Assembly (NCBI RefSeq): GCF_004343255.1
Contig: NZ_SMDD01000001.1
Span: 1,009,284 to 1,073,283 of the forward strand
Source of the DNA: Laceyella sacchari
Lineage (GTDB): Bacteria; Bacillota; Bacilli; Thermoactinomycetales; Thermoactinomycetaceae
Length of the DNA stretch: 64,000 nt
Direction of reading: 5' to 3'
Under the pieces are notes generated by a model. It was not told the DNA's origin, searched no databases, and saw only the letters and a program-made list of their open reading frames with translations. Shown here piece by piece: positions 46,467 through 55,457 of the stretch. Both the position numbers and the translations under genes were made by a program. Position 1 is the first letter of the stretch. Every line of letters begins with the position of its first letter.

Positions 46467-46573
46467 TTTTCCTGACAGATCAAAGTGTGTTGGAAGGAGC
46501 TTTTATTCGCTTTGATGGTTGAACATTTTTAATAGAATTAATATTCAATTATATCATGAGATGGGGTGATTGG

Positions 46574-48145
46574 ATGGGCCGTCCAGTCGGCAAGATCTTG
46601 TTGGTCGGGTTTGGGCCGGGACATGCGGAGCACATAACGGCGCGTGCCCGTTCTGCGTTGATGGAGAGTGAAGTGATCGTCGGGTACAACACCTATGTAG
46701 ACCTTATCCGTCCGCTTTTAACGACGCAACAGATTGTGCGCACCGGAATGACGGAAGAAGTGAGCCGGGCGCAGGAGGCGGTCAGGCTGGCGGAAGCTGG
46801 CAAAAAGGTGGCGGTGATTTCCAGCGGTGATGCTGGTGTGTACGGGATGGCCGGTTTGGTTTACGAGGTGTTGATTGAAAAAGGGTGGCGCCCGGAAACT
46901 GGCATCGATGTGGAGGTGATCCCGGGAATTTCGGCGATCAACTCGTGCGCTTCGCTGTTGGGGGCGCCGGTGATGCACGATGCTTGCACCGTCAGCTTGA
47001 GCGATCATCTGACGCCATGGGAAGTGATATCAAAGCGGATTGAAGCCGCTGCCGCTGCCGACTTCGTCATTGCCTTGTACAACCCTCGCAGCGGGCGCAG
47101 AACCAAGCAAATCATTGAAACGCAAAAAATCCTTTTGAAATACCGTTCCCCGGATACCCCGGTGGGATTGGTGAAGAGCGCTTATCGCGAACGGCAGCAG
47201 GTGGTGTTGACCACTCTTGGTCAGATGCTGGATCACGAGATTGGTATGCTCACCACCGTGCTGATCGGTAATGGGAGCACGTTTGTGCATGAAGGATTGA
47301 TGATTACACCGCGTGGATATCAGCGCAAATATACATTGGACCAGACCGTGCAGGCTTTGAAACCGCACGAGCGCCTGCGTCCAGAAGCAGAGCCGTGGGC
47401 ACTTGATGCTGCGGGTACGCCGGACGCGGCAGACGAAATGAGTCCCGTGCAGTTAGCTGAAGAAGCGCTGTCGATGTTGGAAAGGCGCGAGACGGGCGTC
47501 GCGTCGATTTTTGAAGTGGCGGTGTCAGCGGGCTTGGCAGAGAAAAAAATCTCACCGGAGCAGATGCGCTGTTTGGCAGAAGTGGCTGGAGCAGAGGGGG
47601 AGATCCATTATACGCCGGATCATCGGTTGTTGCTGAAAGTGCCGACGGAAAACCCGGATCGCATGGTGGAGCAGTTGAGCGCGGCGGGACTTCTTCTGGA
47701 GCCGGCAGGAAATGTAGTTCAATTGAAGGCTTGTGATTTTTGTGATGGGGACAAGGGGGAGTCGATTCCGCAGTTGGAGGAATTACAGAAACGGATTGGG
47801 GGCTTGAGCGTCCCTAAGGAGCTGAAAATCGGGTTTAACGGTTGTGCGATGGCTTGCTACGGAGCGGTGACTGAGGATATTGCCATTGTTCATCGTCGTG
47901 GCACGTATGATTTGTTTCTGGGAGGCAAGAAAATTGGGCGCAACGCCCAAGTGGCCAAGCGGGTGGCGGAAGGGCTCACCCCTGATGAGTTAATTGACGC
48001 GGTTGAACAAACAGTGCGCGCCTATAAAGAACAGGCTGAGCCCAATGAGCGCTTCCATAAATTTTTCAAACGGGTGGAAGAGATTGGTGGGTTCCGATAC
48101 ACCGAAGGCCAGATCACGATTGAACCGCTAGCTTGTGGCGATTAG
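46574..48145 (+). CDS. cbiH: Cobalt-factor III methyltransferase with Fe-S domain (CbiH60)
   Basis: About 523 residues from ATG 46574 (GAGATGGGGTGA upstream; ATG 46556 lacks a site). The N-terminal 245 residues are a precorrin-3B C17-methyltransferase (VGFGPGHAEH, SSGDAGVYGMAG, EVIPGISAINSCASLLGAP, ALYNPRSGRR). The C-terminal half resembles the nitrite/sulfite reductase repeat, with cysteines C387, C390 (CDFC), C424 and C428 (CAMAC) for a 4Fe-4S cluster. This is the CbiH60 arrangement described in Bacillus megaterium, which contracts the ring in the anaerobic pathway. First gene after the riboswitch. Confidence 0.92.
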   Translation: MGRPVGKILLVGFGPGHAEHITARARSALMESEVIVGYNTYVDLIRPLLTTQQIVRTGMTEEVSRAQEAVRLAEAGKKVAVISSGDAGVYGMAGLVYEVLIEKGWRPETGIDVEVIPGISAINSCASLLGAPVMHDACTVSLSDHLTPWEVISKRIEAAAAADFVIALYNPRSGRRTKQIIETQKILLKYRSPDTPVGLVKSAYRERQQVVLTTLGQMLDHEIGMLTTVLIGNGSTFVHEGLMITPRGYQRKYTLDQTVQALKPHERLRPEAEPWALDAAGTPDAADEMSPVQLAEEALSMLERRETGVASIFEVAVSAGLAEKKISPEQMRCLAEVAGAEGEIHYTPDHRLLLKVPTENPDRMVEQLSAAGLLLEPAGNVVQLKACDFCDGDKGESIPQLEELQKRIGGLSVPKELKIGFNGCAMACYGAVTEDIAIVHRRGTYDLFLGGKKIGRNAQVAKRVAEGLTPDELIDAVEQTVRAYKEQAEPNERFHKFFKRVEEIGGFRYTEGQITIEPLACGD

Positions 48146-48227
48146 GCGGGGGGAGGTTATCGTTCTTGCTCGGAAGAGCATGTAGTGCACAGGTCGCGTC
48201 CAATTTCAACAGATGGGAGAGAACGAG

Positions 48228-49055
48228 ATGGAAGCGATATTGTTTGTGGGTCATGGCAGCCGTGATGCTGAAGGGAATGAAGAATTGTTGCAATTCACCG
48301 CACAGATGGCCACCAAGTTTACGGAACCGATTGTGGAGACCTGCTTCTTGGAATTTGCCCAGCCAGACATGCATGCCGGTGTGAAGCGAGCGGTTGACAG
48401 AGGGGCCACTTCGATCAAAGTGATTCCGCTGATGCTGTTCATGGCAGGGCATGCCAAAGTGCACATCCCTTTATTTTTGCAGGAGGCACAAGCGGCTTAT
48501 CCCGATGTTCGGTTTGTATACGCGCGGGCGCTTGAAGTGGAGCCATTGGTATTGCCCATCTTGGAAGCGCGGCTTCAGAGCGTGCTTAAGGCTGGAGAAA
48601 CGGAAGAGACGGCCGTGCTGCTGGTGGGGCGTGGATCAAGTGATGCCGACGCCAACAGCGACTTGTATAAGCTCACCCGCTTGTTGTGGGAACGATTGCC
48701 TGTACCGTGGGTGGAAGCTTGCTTCATCGGGGTGACGGACCCACGGCTTAATGAAGGATTGAACCGATGCCTTCGACTGGGTGCCAAACGGGTGGTGGTG
48801 TTGCCATATTTCTTATTTACTGGCGTGCTGATCAAGCGGATGGAGAGGATGGTGAGGGAGTTTAATGAGACCAACGTCGGTGCAGAAGCGGTGATGGTTT
48901 CTTACCTTGGGTGTGACGAAGGGTTGGTAGACATCTGGAAACGCCGCGTCGACCAGTTGGAGCAGGGACAGGCATTGGACTGGGAAACCTTGGCCAAACA
49001 GGCGGTCGCGACCGGTTGCCACCATCATCATCATGACCACCATCATGACCATTGA
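48228..49055 (+). CDS. cbiX: Sirohydrochlorin cobaltochelatase CbiX, long form
   Basis: Inserts cobalt into sirohydrochlorin, without ATP. About 275 residues with two chelatase-like halves: FVGHGSRDAEGNEEL with active-site His9, MAGHAKVHIP, then a second VGRGSSDADANSD where the first His position is Arg. The C-terminus is a His/Asp tail, CHHHHHDHHHDH, likely a metal-binding store. ATG 48228 (GGGAGAG upstream) is chosen over 48213. Confidence 0.93.
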   Translation: MEAILFVGHGSRDAEGNEELLQFTAQMATKFTEPIVETCFLEFAQPDMHAGVKRAVDRGATSIKVIPLMLFMAGHAKVHIPLFLQEAQAAYPDVRFVYARALEVEPLVLPILEARLQSVLKAGETEETAVLLVGRGSSDADANSDLYKLTRLLWERLPVPWVEACFIGVTDPRLNEGLNRCLRLGAKRVVVLPYFLFTGVLIKRMERMVREFNETNVGAEAVMVSYLGCDEGLVDIWKRRVDQLEQGQALDWETLAKQAVATGCHHHHHDHHHDH

Positions 49056-49068
49056 AGGGGGAACAGCA

Positions 49069-49851
49069 GTGATTTTTCTGTTGGCTGGAACAAGTGATGC
49101 CCGTGAGTTGGCTTGTTTGTTGCAACAAGAAGGGTATCCATTCGTGGCCTCGGTTGTGACCGAAAGTGCCGCCGACAGCTTGCGGGAAGCGGGCGTTTCT
49201 GTGCGGGTGGGCCGATTGACGGCGGATGAAATGGTTGCTGTTTTAAAGGAACAAGGCGCTACCATGGTGGTGGACGCCAGCCATCCGTTTGCAGAAGAAG
49301 CATCCAAAAATGCGATTCAGGCGGCTGAAAGCGCAGGTATCCCATATCTCCGCTACGAACGACCGGAATGGAAGGGTGAGCGTCATCCACTTATCGAGAC
49401 CGTATCCTCTTATCAAGAGGCGGCGGAAGCGGCGGCGCGCCGAAAAGGGGTGGTCATGCTGACGACAGGGAGCAAAACGTTGGACATCTTCGCTCAGCGA
49501 TTGTTGTCAGAACCGGGCGTGCGGTTGGTTGCCCGGATGTTGCCACGCAAGGATAACATGGAAAAATGCGAACGGTTGGGTTTGGAGCAGAAGAACATCA
49601 TCGCTATGCAAGGGCCGTTTGGCAAAGAATTGAACAAGACCTTGTACCAACATTATCAAGTGACCACCGTCATCACCAAAGAGAGCGGGCAACTCGGTTC
49701 GGTTGATGAGAAGGTGGAAGCCGCTTTGGAGTTGGGGTTACATGTAGTGCTTATTTCCCGGCCGCAGATCGAATATGGCCGCGTTTTGGATCAGATCGAT
49801 CAAGTGCTGGATCAGGTACGAGCAGAATTAGGAGGAATGTCCCGTGAGTGA
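49069..49851 (+). CDS. cbiJ: Cobalt-precorrin-6A reductase
   Basis: NAD(P)H-dependent reduction of the macrocycle. 260 residues from GTG 49069, behind AAGGGGG. Motifs: FLLAGTSDARELA at the N-terminus, VVDASHPFAEEASKNA, YLRYERPEW, LTTGSKTLDIF, VVITKESG-like VITKESGQLGSVDEK. Overlaps cbiC by 8 nt. Confidence 0.92.
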   Translation: MIFLLAGTSDARELACLLQQEGYPFVASVVTESAADSLREAGVSVRVGRLTADEMVAVLKEQGATMVVDASHPFAEEASKNAIQAAESAGIPYLRYERPEWKGERHPLIETVSSYQEAAEAAARRKGVVMLTTGSKTLDIFAQRLLSEPGVRLVARMLPRKDNMEKCERLGLEQKNIIAMQGPFGKELNKTLYQHYQVTTVITKESGQLGSVDEKVEAALELGLHVVLISRPQIEYGRVLDQIDQVLDQVRAELGGMSRE

Positions 49852-50494
49852 GACTTTTCGCCCCGTAACTACCAAACCTCAGGAGATTGAGGATTTAAGC
49901 TTTCAAATGATTGCCGATGAATTGGGGGCGCATGATTTTACGCCGGAGCAATTTCCCGTCGTGCAGAGGGTCATTCATGCAACAGCCGACTTTGAGTTGG
50001 GCCGAAGTGTTGTGTTTCATCCTGATGCAGTGCGAACGGGCATCAAAGCGATCCAAGCCGGCAAGCCGATCGTGGCTGATGTGCAGATGGTGCAAGTTGG
50101 GATCAACAAAATGCGTTTGGGTAAATTCGGTGGAAATGTGCGGGTGTATATCTCTGACAGCGATGTGATGGCAGAAGCCAAACGGTTGGGGACGACCAGA
50201 GCGATTGTGGCGATGAGAAAAGCAGTCGCCGAGGCTGAAGGCGGCATTTTCGCGATCGGTAACGCCCCCACGGCGCTGTTGGAATTGATCCGCCTGGTTC
50301 GGGAGGGTGTAGCCAAACCGGGGCTCATCGTGGGTGTGCCTGTAGGTTTTGTATCTGCGGCGGAGTCGAAAGAGGAGCTGTTAAAGCTAAATGTGCCATT
50401 TATCACCAATTTGGGCCGCAAGGGAGGCAGTCCGACGGCGGTGGCGATTGTAAATGCCTTAGCCATGATGGCTGAACGGGAGATGGAAGCGTGA
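49844..50494 (+). CDS. cbiC: Cobalt-precorrin-8 methylmutase
   Basis: Moves the C11 methyl to C12, giving cobyrinic acid. 216 residues from GTG 49844 with GGAGGAATGTCCC upstream. The catalytic His is H45 in RVIHATADFE. Also SDSDVMAEAKRLGTTRA-like and GVPVGFVSAAESKE, and the NLGRKGGSPTAVAIVNAL end. Typical length. Confidence 0.94.
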   Translation: MSETFRPVTTKPQEIEDLSFQMIADELGAHDFTPEQFPVVQRVIHATADFELGRSVVFHPDAVRTGIKAIQAGKPIVADVQMVQVGINKMRLGKFGGNVRVYISDSDVMAEAKRLGTTRAIVAMRKAVAEAEGGIFAIGNAPTALLELIRLVREGVAKPGLIVGVPVGFVSAAESKEELLKLNVPFITNLGRKGGSPTAVAIVNALAMMAEREMEA

Positions 50495-50495
50495 C

Positions 50496-51674
50496 ATGAA
50501 GTCAACGCAGACAGCAAGCGAAGAAAAGCCGCTCCGCACAGGATACACCACGGGGGCCTGTGCGACGGCGGCGACCAAAGCAGCTTTGCTCTCGTTGATC
50601 ACCGGAGAAGCCGTCCGAGAGGTGACGATCCGCCTGCCGATCGGTCAAGAGGCGGTGTTTGCCATAGATGAAGTGCGGATGGATGAAAATCATGCGCGAG
50701 CCAGTACAGTCAAAGACGGAGGGGATGACCCCGATGCCACGCACGGGGCGACGATTGTCTCCACCGTCACCTGGTTGCGTGAACAAGGAATCGAGATTGA
50801 CGGTGGAGTTGGTGTGGGTCGGGTGACCAAGCCGGGCTTGCCGATTCCAGAAGGAGAAGCGGCCATCAACCCGGTGCCCCGGCGGATGATCAGGGAGACG
50901 GTAGAAGCGGTGCTAGCTGAACATGGCGTGAATCGGGGCGTCAAAGTGGTCATCTCTGTTCCGGAAGGGGAAGCGATCGCTCAGAAAACGTTGAACGCCC
51001 GCTTAGGAATCATCGGCGGCATTTCCATCTTGGGTACGCGGGGGATTGTGGTACCGTTCTCAACTGCTGCTTACCGGGCCAGTGTGGCGCAGGCGATCCA
51101 AGTGGCCAAAGCCAATGGTTGCCGTCATCTCGTGTTGACTACGGGTGGTAGCAGTGAAAAACATGCGATGAAGTGTTTTCCGCATCTGCCAGAAGAAGCT
51201 TTTATCCAGATGGGCGATTTTGTAGGGTTTGCGTTGAAACATGCCAAACGGGCCGGAGTGGAACGAGTGAGTTTGGTGGGGATGATGGGCAAGTTTTCCA
51301 AGGTAGCCCAAGGTGTGATGATGGTCCACTCCAAAAGTGCCGCGGTCGACTTTGATTTTTTGGCGGCGGTGGCGGAGGAAGTGGGAGCCTCTCCGGATTT
51401 GGTGCAGGCGGTACGTGAGGCCAACAGTGCGACCCACGCGGGCCAGCTGATGGAAGAAGCTGGGCGGATGTCGTTTTTCACGCGGTTGAGCCAGTTGATC
51501 TGCCGTCAAGGCTTGCAGCATGTGGATGGAGGTCTGACGATTGAAACGGTGTTAGTGAAAATGAAGGGTGAACTGTTGGGGAGGGCGGAATGGAGTGGCA
51601 CAGACGGTGAAACTGATTGGGATTGGTGCGGACGGAAAGGATGGACTTCCCCCGCATTGCCGGAAATGGATTGA
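50496..51674 (+). CDS. cbiD: Cobalt-precorrin-5B C1-methyltransferase
   Basis: Anaerobic-pathway methyltransferase. 392 residues with LRTGYTTGACATAATKAAL at the N-terminus, STVKDGGDDPDATHG, GVGRVTKPGLPI, EGEAIAQKTLNARLGI and GGSSEKHA. The normal family end is near LVKMKGELLGRAE. About 25 further residues read into cbiET in another frame, an 80-nt overlap that suggests loss of the original stop codon. Confidence 0.94.
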   Translation: MKSTQTASEEKPLRTGYTTGACATAATKAALLSLITGEAVREVTIRLPIGQEAVFAIDEVRMDENHARASTVKDGGDDPDATHGATIVSTVTWLREQGIEIDGGVGVGRVTKPGLPIPEGEAAINPVPRRMIRETVEAVLAEHGVNRGVKVVISVPEGEAIAQKTLNARLGIIGGISILGTRGIVVPFSTAAYRASVAQAIQVAKANGCRHLVLTTGGSSEKHAMKCFPHLPEEAFIQMGDFVGFALKHAKRAGVERVSLVGMMGKFSKVAQGVMMVHSKSAAVDFDFLAAVAEEVGASPDLVQAVREANSATHAGQLMEEAGRMSFFTRLSQLICRQGLQHVDGGLTIETVLVKMKGELLGRAEWSGTDGETDWDWCGRKGWTSPALPEMD

Positions 51675-52842
51675 AGAAGCAGATGTTTTGGTTGGCGGAG
51701 AGCGCCATTTGGCTTATTTTCCCGAGCATGGGGGAGAAAAGTGGGTGCTCAGAGGTGGCATCATGGGCATGATTGGTCGCATTGCCGAAGAGATGGCGGA
51801 GCGGCGCGTGGTTGTGCTCGCTTCAGGCGATCCCCTGTTTTATGGAATTGGGCGCTTGCTGGTGCGGCGTCTCGGCGGTGAGCGAGTGGAGATTCTTCCC
51901 TATGTGAGTTCGTTACAGCTGGCATTCGCCCGCATGGGAGAAAGTTGGCAAGGGGTACCGGTAGAAAGCCTCCATGGCCGCCCATTGTTCGGCTTGGCCC
52001 AACGCATCGACGGGCAGGATATGGTGGCGTTGCTGACGGATGACCAGAATACGCCTGGGGCCATTGCCAACTATTTGTTGCGGTTCGGCATGACTGAATA
52101 CAAGGCGTTTGTTGCTGAGAATTTGGGTGGTAAGGATGAACGGGTGGGCTGGTGGGAATTGGAGCCATTGGCACAAGCAGAGTTTTCCTCGCTCAACATC
52201 GTGATCTTAAAACGTCGGGAGGGGGCGCATAGCCAGCGTTGGTTCATGGGTATGGATGATGATGCCTTCTCTCAGCGCAAACCGGATAAAGGGCTGATTA
52301 CAAAAAAAGAGATTCGCCTGCTCAGCCTGACAGAGATGCGTTTGCAGAAAGAAAGTGTTGTCTGGGATATCGGAGCCGGTTCCGGTTCAGTAGCGATCGA
52401 GGCCGCCAAGCGTGCGACGCACGGCCAAGTGTATGCAATTGAGAAAAATGAGGCGGATATGGCCAACATCGAAACGAACTGCATCAAATTCCGCGCTGAC
52501 ATCCACGCCATTCACGCCAAAGCGCCCCAAGGGTTGGACAAGTTGCCTGATCCAGACGCGATATTTATCGGCGGGAGTGGTGGAGAGCTGTCCGAGCTAC
52601 TTACAGTGTGCTGTTCCCGATTGCGGACAGGTGGCCGATTGGTTATCAATGCCGCCACGATTGAAACACTGTCGACGGCTTTGGCCGGCTTGGAAGAGGC
52701 GGGCATGGAGGTGCGGGTGACGCTAATGCAAGTGTCGCGGAGCAAGCCGATTTTGAAAATGACCCGGTTTGCCGCACTCAATCCGACATATGTCATCGCT
52801 GCATGGTGGCCGGATGGGAAAAAGGGGGATGTACATGAGTAA
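51595..52842 (+). CDS. cbiET: Cobalt-precorrin-7 methyltransferase/decarboxylase CbiET
   Basis: A fusion of CbiE (residues about 1-200: LIGIGADGKDGLP, VVVLASGDPLFYGIGRLL) and CbiT (about 225-410: VWDIGAGSGSVAIEAAK for AdoMet, IFIGGSGGELSELL). It methylates C5 and C15 and removes the C12 acetate carboxyl. GTG 51595 behind GGGGAGG gives 415 residues and lies inside cbiD. The same fusion is called CobL in aerobic systems. Confidence 0.92.
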   Translation: MAQTVKLIGIGADGKDGLPPHCRKWIEEADVLVGGERHLAYFPEHGGEKWVLRGGIMGMIGRIAEEMAERRVVVLASGDPLFYGIGRLLVRRLGGERVEILPYVSSLQLAFARMGESWQGVPVESLHGRPLFGLAQRIDGQDMVALLTDDQNTPGAIANYLLRFGMTEYKAFVAENLGGKDERVGWWELEPLAQAEFSSLNIVILKRREGAHSQRWFMGMDDDAFSQRKPDKGLITKKEIRLLSLTEMRLQKESVVWDIGAGSGSVAIEAAKRATHGQVYAIEKNEADMANIETNCIKFRADIHAIHAKAPQGLDKLPDPDAIFIGGSGGELSELLTVCCSRLRTGGRLVINAATIETLSTALAGLEEAGMEVRVTLMQVSRSKPILKMTRFAALNPTYVIAAWWPDGKKGDVHE

Positions 52843-53554
52843 TGAAGCGCGTTATGGCAAACTGATTGGCATCGGAGTAGGGCCAGGCGATCCCGAATTG
52901 CTTACCGTGAAGGCTTATCGCATGTTGAAGGAAACCCGGGTCATCGCTTATCCCAAAAAACGCAAGGGTGAAAAAAGCTATGCTTTGTCCATTGTGGAGC
53001 AGTATGTAAAAGCCCAGGAAAAAGAGATGGTTGGCTTGATTTTTCCGATGACGCGCGATCCCGACGTTTTGTCACGAGAGTGGGATCAAACAGTGGCGAC
53101 GGTGTGGTTCCATCTGGCACAGGGGAAGGATGTCGCCTTCGTGACAGAGGGCGACCCCATGCTGTACAGCACCTTTATTCATCTGGGGCGCCGGATGCGG
53201 GAGCTTCATCCGCAAGTGGAAATCATGTCCATCCCCGGCATTTCGTCAGTGAATGGGGCTGCGTCCCGCTTGCACCTTCCCTTGGCGGATGGGGATGAGC
53301 AAGTGGTTATCGCACCGGCGACGGCGGATCGGGAAGCAATGCGACAGGTGCTACAAACGCATGACGCCGTGGTGTTTTTAAAAGTGGCCAAAGTGCTTGA
53401 CTTGTTGCTCGACATTCTGGACGAACTGGATCTGCATGACCGGGCGGCGGTGGTGAGCAAAGTGAGCTCGCCCGAGGAGCAGATCTGGTGGGATGTGCGG
53501 GAGTTAAGAGGGAAGAAGTTGGGATATCTTTCATTGATGGTGGTGAGGAAATGA
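52835..53554 (+). CDS. cbiL: Cobalt-factor II C20-methyltransferase
   Basis: AdoMet-dependent tetrapyrrole methylase. 239 residues from ATG 52835 (AAGGGGG upstream). GIGVGPGDPELLTVKAYRML, FVTEGDPMLYSTF, SIPGISSVNGAASRL and YLSLMVVRK are the family pattern. Overlaps cbiET by 8 nt and cbiF as ATGA. Confidence 0.93.
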   Translation: MSNEARYGKLIGIGVGPGDPELLTVKAYRMLKETRVIAYPKKRKGEKSYALSIVEQYVKAQEKEMVGLIFPMTRDPDVLSREWDQTVATVWFHLAQGKDVAFVTEGDPMLYSTFIHLGRRMRELHPQVEIMSIPGISSVNGAASRLHLPLADGDEQVVIAPATADREAMRQVLQTHDAVVFLKVAKVLDLLLDILDELDLHDRAAVVSKVSSPEEQIWWDVRELRGKKLGYLSLMVVRK

Positions 53555-54348
53555 CAGCGTTGGCGGCTAAAGTGTATATCGTGGGAGCGGGCCCCGGCGA
53601 TCCTGAGTTGATCACGGTGAAAGGCATGCGGATCATTGAGACAGCCGATGTGGTATTGTACACTGATTCACTGGTGAATGAAGCCTTGATCGCCAGAGCC
53701 AAACCAGAAGCGACCGTTGTGCCAAGTTCAGGGATGGAGTTGGGGCAATTGGTTGATTGCATGGTGGATTATGTGCGTCAAGGGCGTAGCGTGGCCCGGG
53801 TACATACCGGTGACCCCGCCGTATTCGGCGCAATTTTTGAGCAGATGGTGGAGTTGAAGAAGCAAGGGGTTGAAGTGGAGATCATTCCAGGTGTCAGCTC
53901 CGTGTTTGCCGCAGCGGCCGTTTTGGGGGCGGAATTGACGATCCCCGAATTGACGCAAACGGTCATCCTGACCCGCGCAGAAGGGCGGACACCCGTGCCG
54001 GAGCGTGAGAAGTTATCAACGCTTGCCGCCCATCACGCCACACTGGCTCTGTTTTTAAGCGCCACCTTGACTAAGAAAGTGGTGCGCGAACTGCGGGAAG
54101 CCGGCTGGGCGGATGAAACCCCTGTCGCAGTGGTGCAACGGGCTACTTGGCCAGATCAACGCATTCTCCGCACCACGCTCGGTAACTTAGACGAGGAGAT
54201 GCGCCGAGCAGGCATTCGCAGTCATGCCATGATTTTGGCTGGGTGGGCTTTGGACCCAACCCGGTTGGCGGATGAGGGCGCGTTTCGCTCTCGCCTGTAC
54301 GATAAGACGTTTACGCATGGGTTTCGAAAAGGGGTGGACGGTGCATGA
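53551..54348 (+). CDS. cbiF: Cobalt-precorrin-4 C11-methyltransferase
   Basis: Tetrapyrrole methylase, 265 residues from ATG 53551 (GGTGAGG upstream; frame opens at 53488). VGAGPGDPELITVKG, VARVHTGDPAVFGAI, IIPGVSSVFAAAAVLGAELT, and QTVILTRAEGRTPVPE are typical CbiF/CobM. ATGA-type overlaps on both sides. Confidence 0.94.
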   Translation: MTALAAKVYIVGAGPGDPELITVKGMRIIETADVVLYTDSLVNEALIARAKPEATVVPSSGMELGQLVDCMVDYVRQGRSVARVHTGDPAVFGAIFEQMVELKKQGVEVEIIPGVSSVFAAAAVLGAELTIPELTQTVILTRAEGRTPVPEREKLSTLAAHHATLALFLSATLTKKVVRELREAGWADETPVAVVQRATWPDQRILRTTLGNLDEEMRRAGIRSHAMILAGWALDPTRLADEGAFRSRLYDKTFTHGFRKGVDGA

Positions 54349-55457
54349 AACGACCCCTTGCTTTCGTGGCCATCACCAAACACGGAGTGCATATGGTGCG
54401 CCGGTTGCAAGAACAGTTGGAACAGGCTGATGTCTACTATATGGACAAGTTTGCGCGTGGAGATGAGGCGACGCGGTCGATTGTGCTGTTTCAAGGCTCA
54501 GTCAAACATATTCTTCCGGATTTGTTCCGCCGGTATGACGGCATTGTCCTGTTCATCTCTTTAGGTGCGGTAGTGCGCATGATTGCCCCGATCTTGCAAG
54601 ACAAAAAGACAGATCCCGCCGTCGTGGTGGTGGACGACAAAGGGAAATTTGCCATCAGTGTGTTGTCGGGCCATCTGGGTGGCGCCAACGAACTGGCGAA
54701 GCGCGTGGCCGCCCAAGTAGGGGCAACGCCGGTCATCACTACGGCTTCCGATGTTCAGCAAACGATTGCTGTCGATTTGTTTGGCCGTTCTTTCGGTTGG
54801 GAGATTGAATGCTTCGCCAAGGCTACTCCAGTGAGCGCAGCGGTGGTGAATGAAGAGCGGGTTGCAGTGATCCAGGAATCGGGGGAACCGTACTGGTGGG
54901 ATTATGACCGCCCGTTGCCTGATCATATTCGCGTGGTTGATTCATGCGCAGAAGCCGACCAAGCGCCATTTGACGCGGCGTTGGTGGTGACGCACCGCCT
55001 CTTGGACGAACAAGAAGAACAGCGCTATTTGCATAACGGGGTGCTCTACCGACCCAAGGTGTTGGTGCTGGGCATCGGGTGCAACAAGGGGACGTCGGCG
55101 GAAGAGATTGAGCATGTGATCGTGCAAACGCTGAACGAACAGCGTTTTTCTCTGCGCAGTGTCCGCAATGTGGCGACGATTGACTTGAAAAAAGAAGAGC
55201 CGGGTTTGTTGTCTGTCTGCCGAAAATATGGTTGGCGCTTGGACACGTACACCCCGGATGAACTCAACACGGTCACCTTGCCTGACCCTTCCCCCACCGT
55301 TTACCGTTACACTGGCGCTTACGGTGTCAGTGAGCCTGCCGCTCTTTTGTCGGCGGGAGCGACAGAATGGTTACTCACTAAAAAGAAGGCGGGCAATGTG
55401 ACGATATCGATTGCCCAAGTTCCTTTTCCCTCAGTGAAGGAAGTGATAAGACGATGA
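54345..55457 (+). CDS. cbiG: Cobalt-precorrin-5A hydrolase
   Basis: Opens the delta-lactone in the anaerobic pathway with release of acetaldehyde. 370 residues: an N-terminal domain (FISLGAVVRMIAPILQDKKTDPAVVVVDD, SVLSGHLGGANELA) and a C-terminal domain with LGIGCNKGTSAEEIE. Its presence with CbiD and CbiX confirms the oxygen-independent route. Confidence 0.94.
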   Translation: MKRPLAFVAITKHGVHMVRRLQEQLEQADVYYMDKFARGDEATRSIVLFQGSVKHILPDLFRRYDGIVLFISLGAVVRMIAPILQDKKTDPAVVVVDDKGKFAISVLSGHLGGANELAKRVAAQVGATPVITTASDVQQTIAVDLFGRSFGWEIECFAKATPVSAAVVNEERVAVIQESGEPYWWDYDRPLPDHIRVVDSCAEADQAPFDAALVVTHRLLDEQEEQRYLHNGVLYRPKVLVLGIGCNKGTSAEEIEHVIVQTLNEQRFSLRSVRNVATIDLKKEEPGLLSVCRKYGWRLDTYTPDELNTVTLPDPSPTVYRYTGAYGVSEPAALLSAGATEWLLTKKKAGNVTISIAQVPFPSVKEVIRR

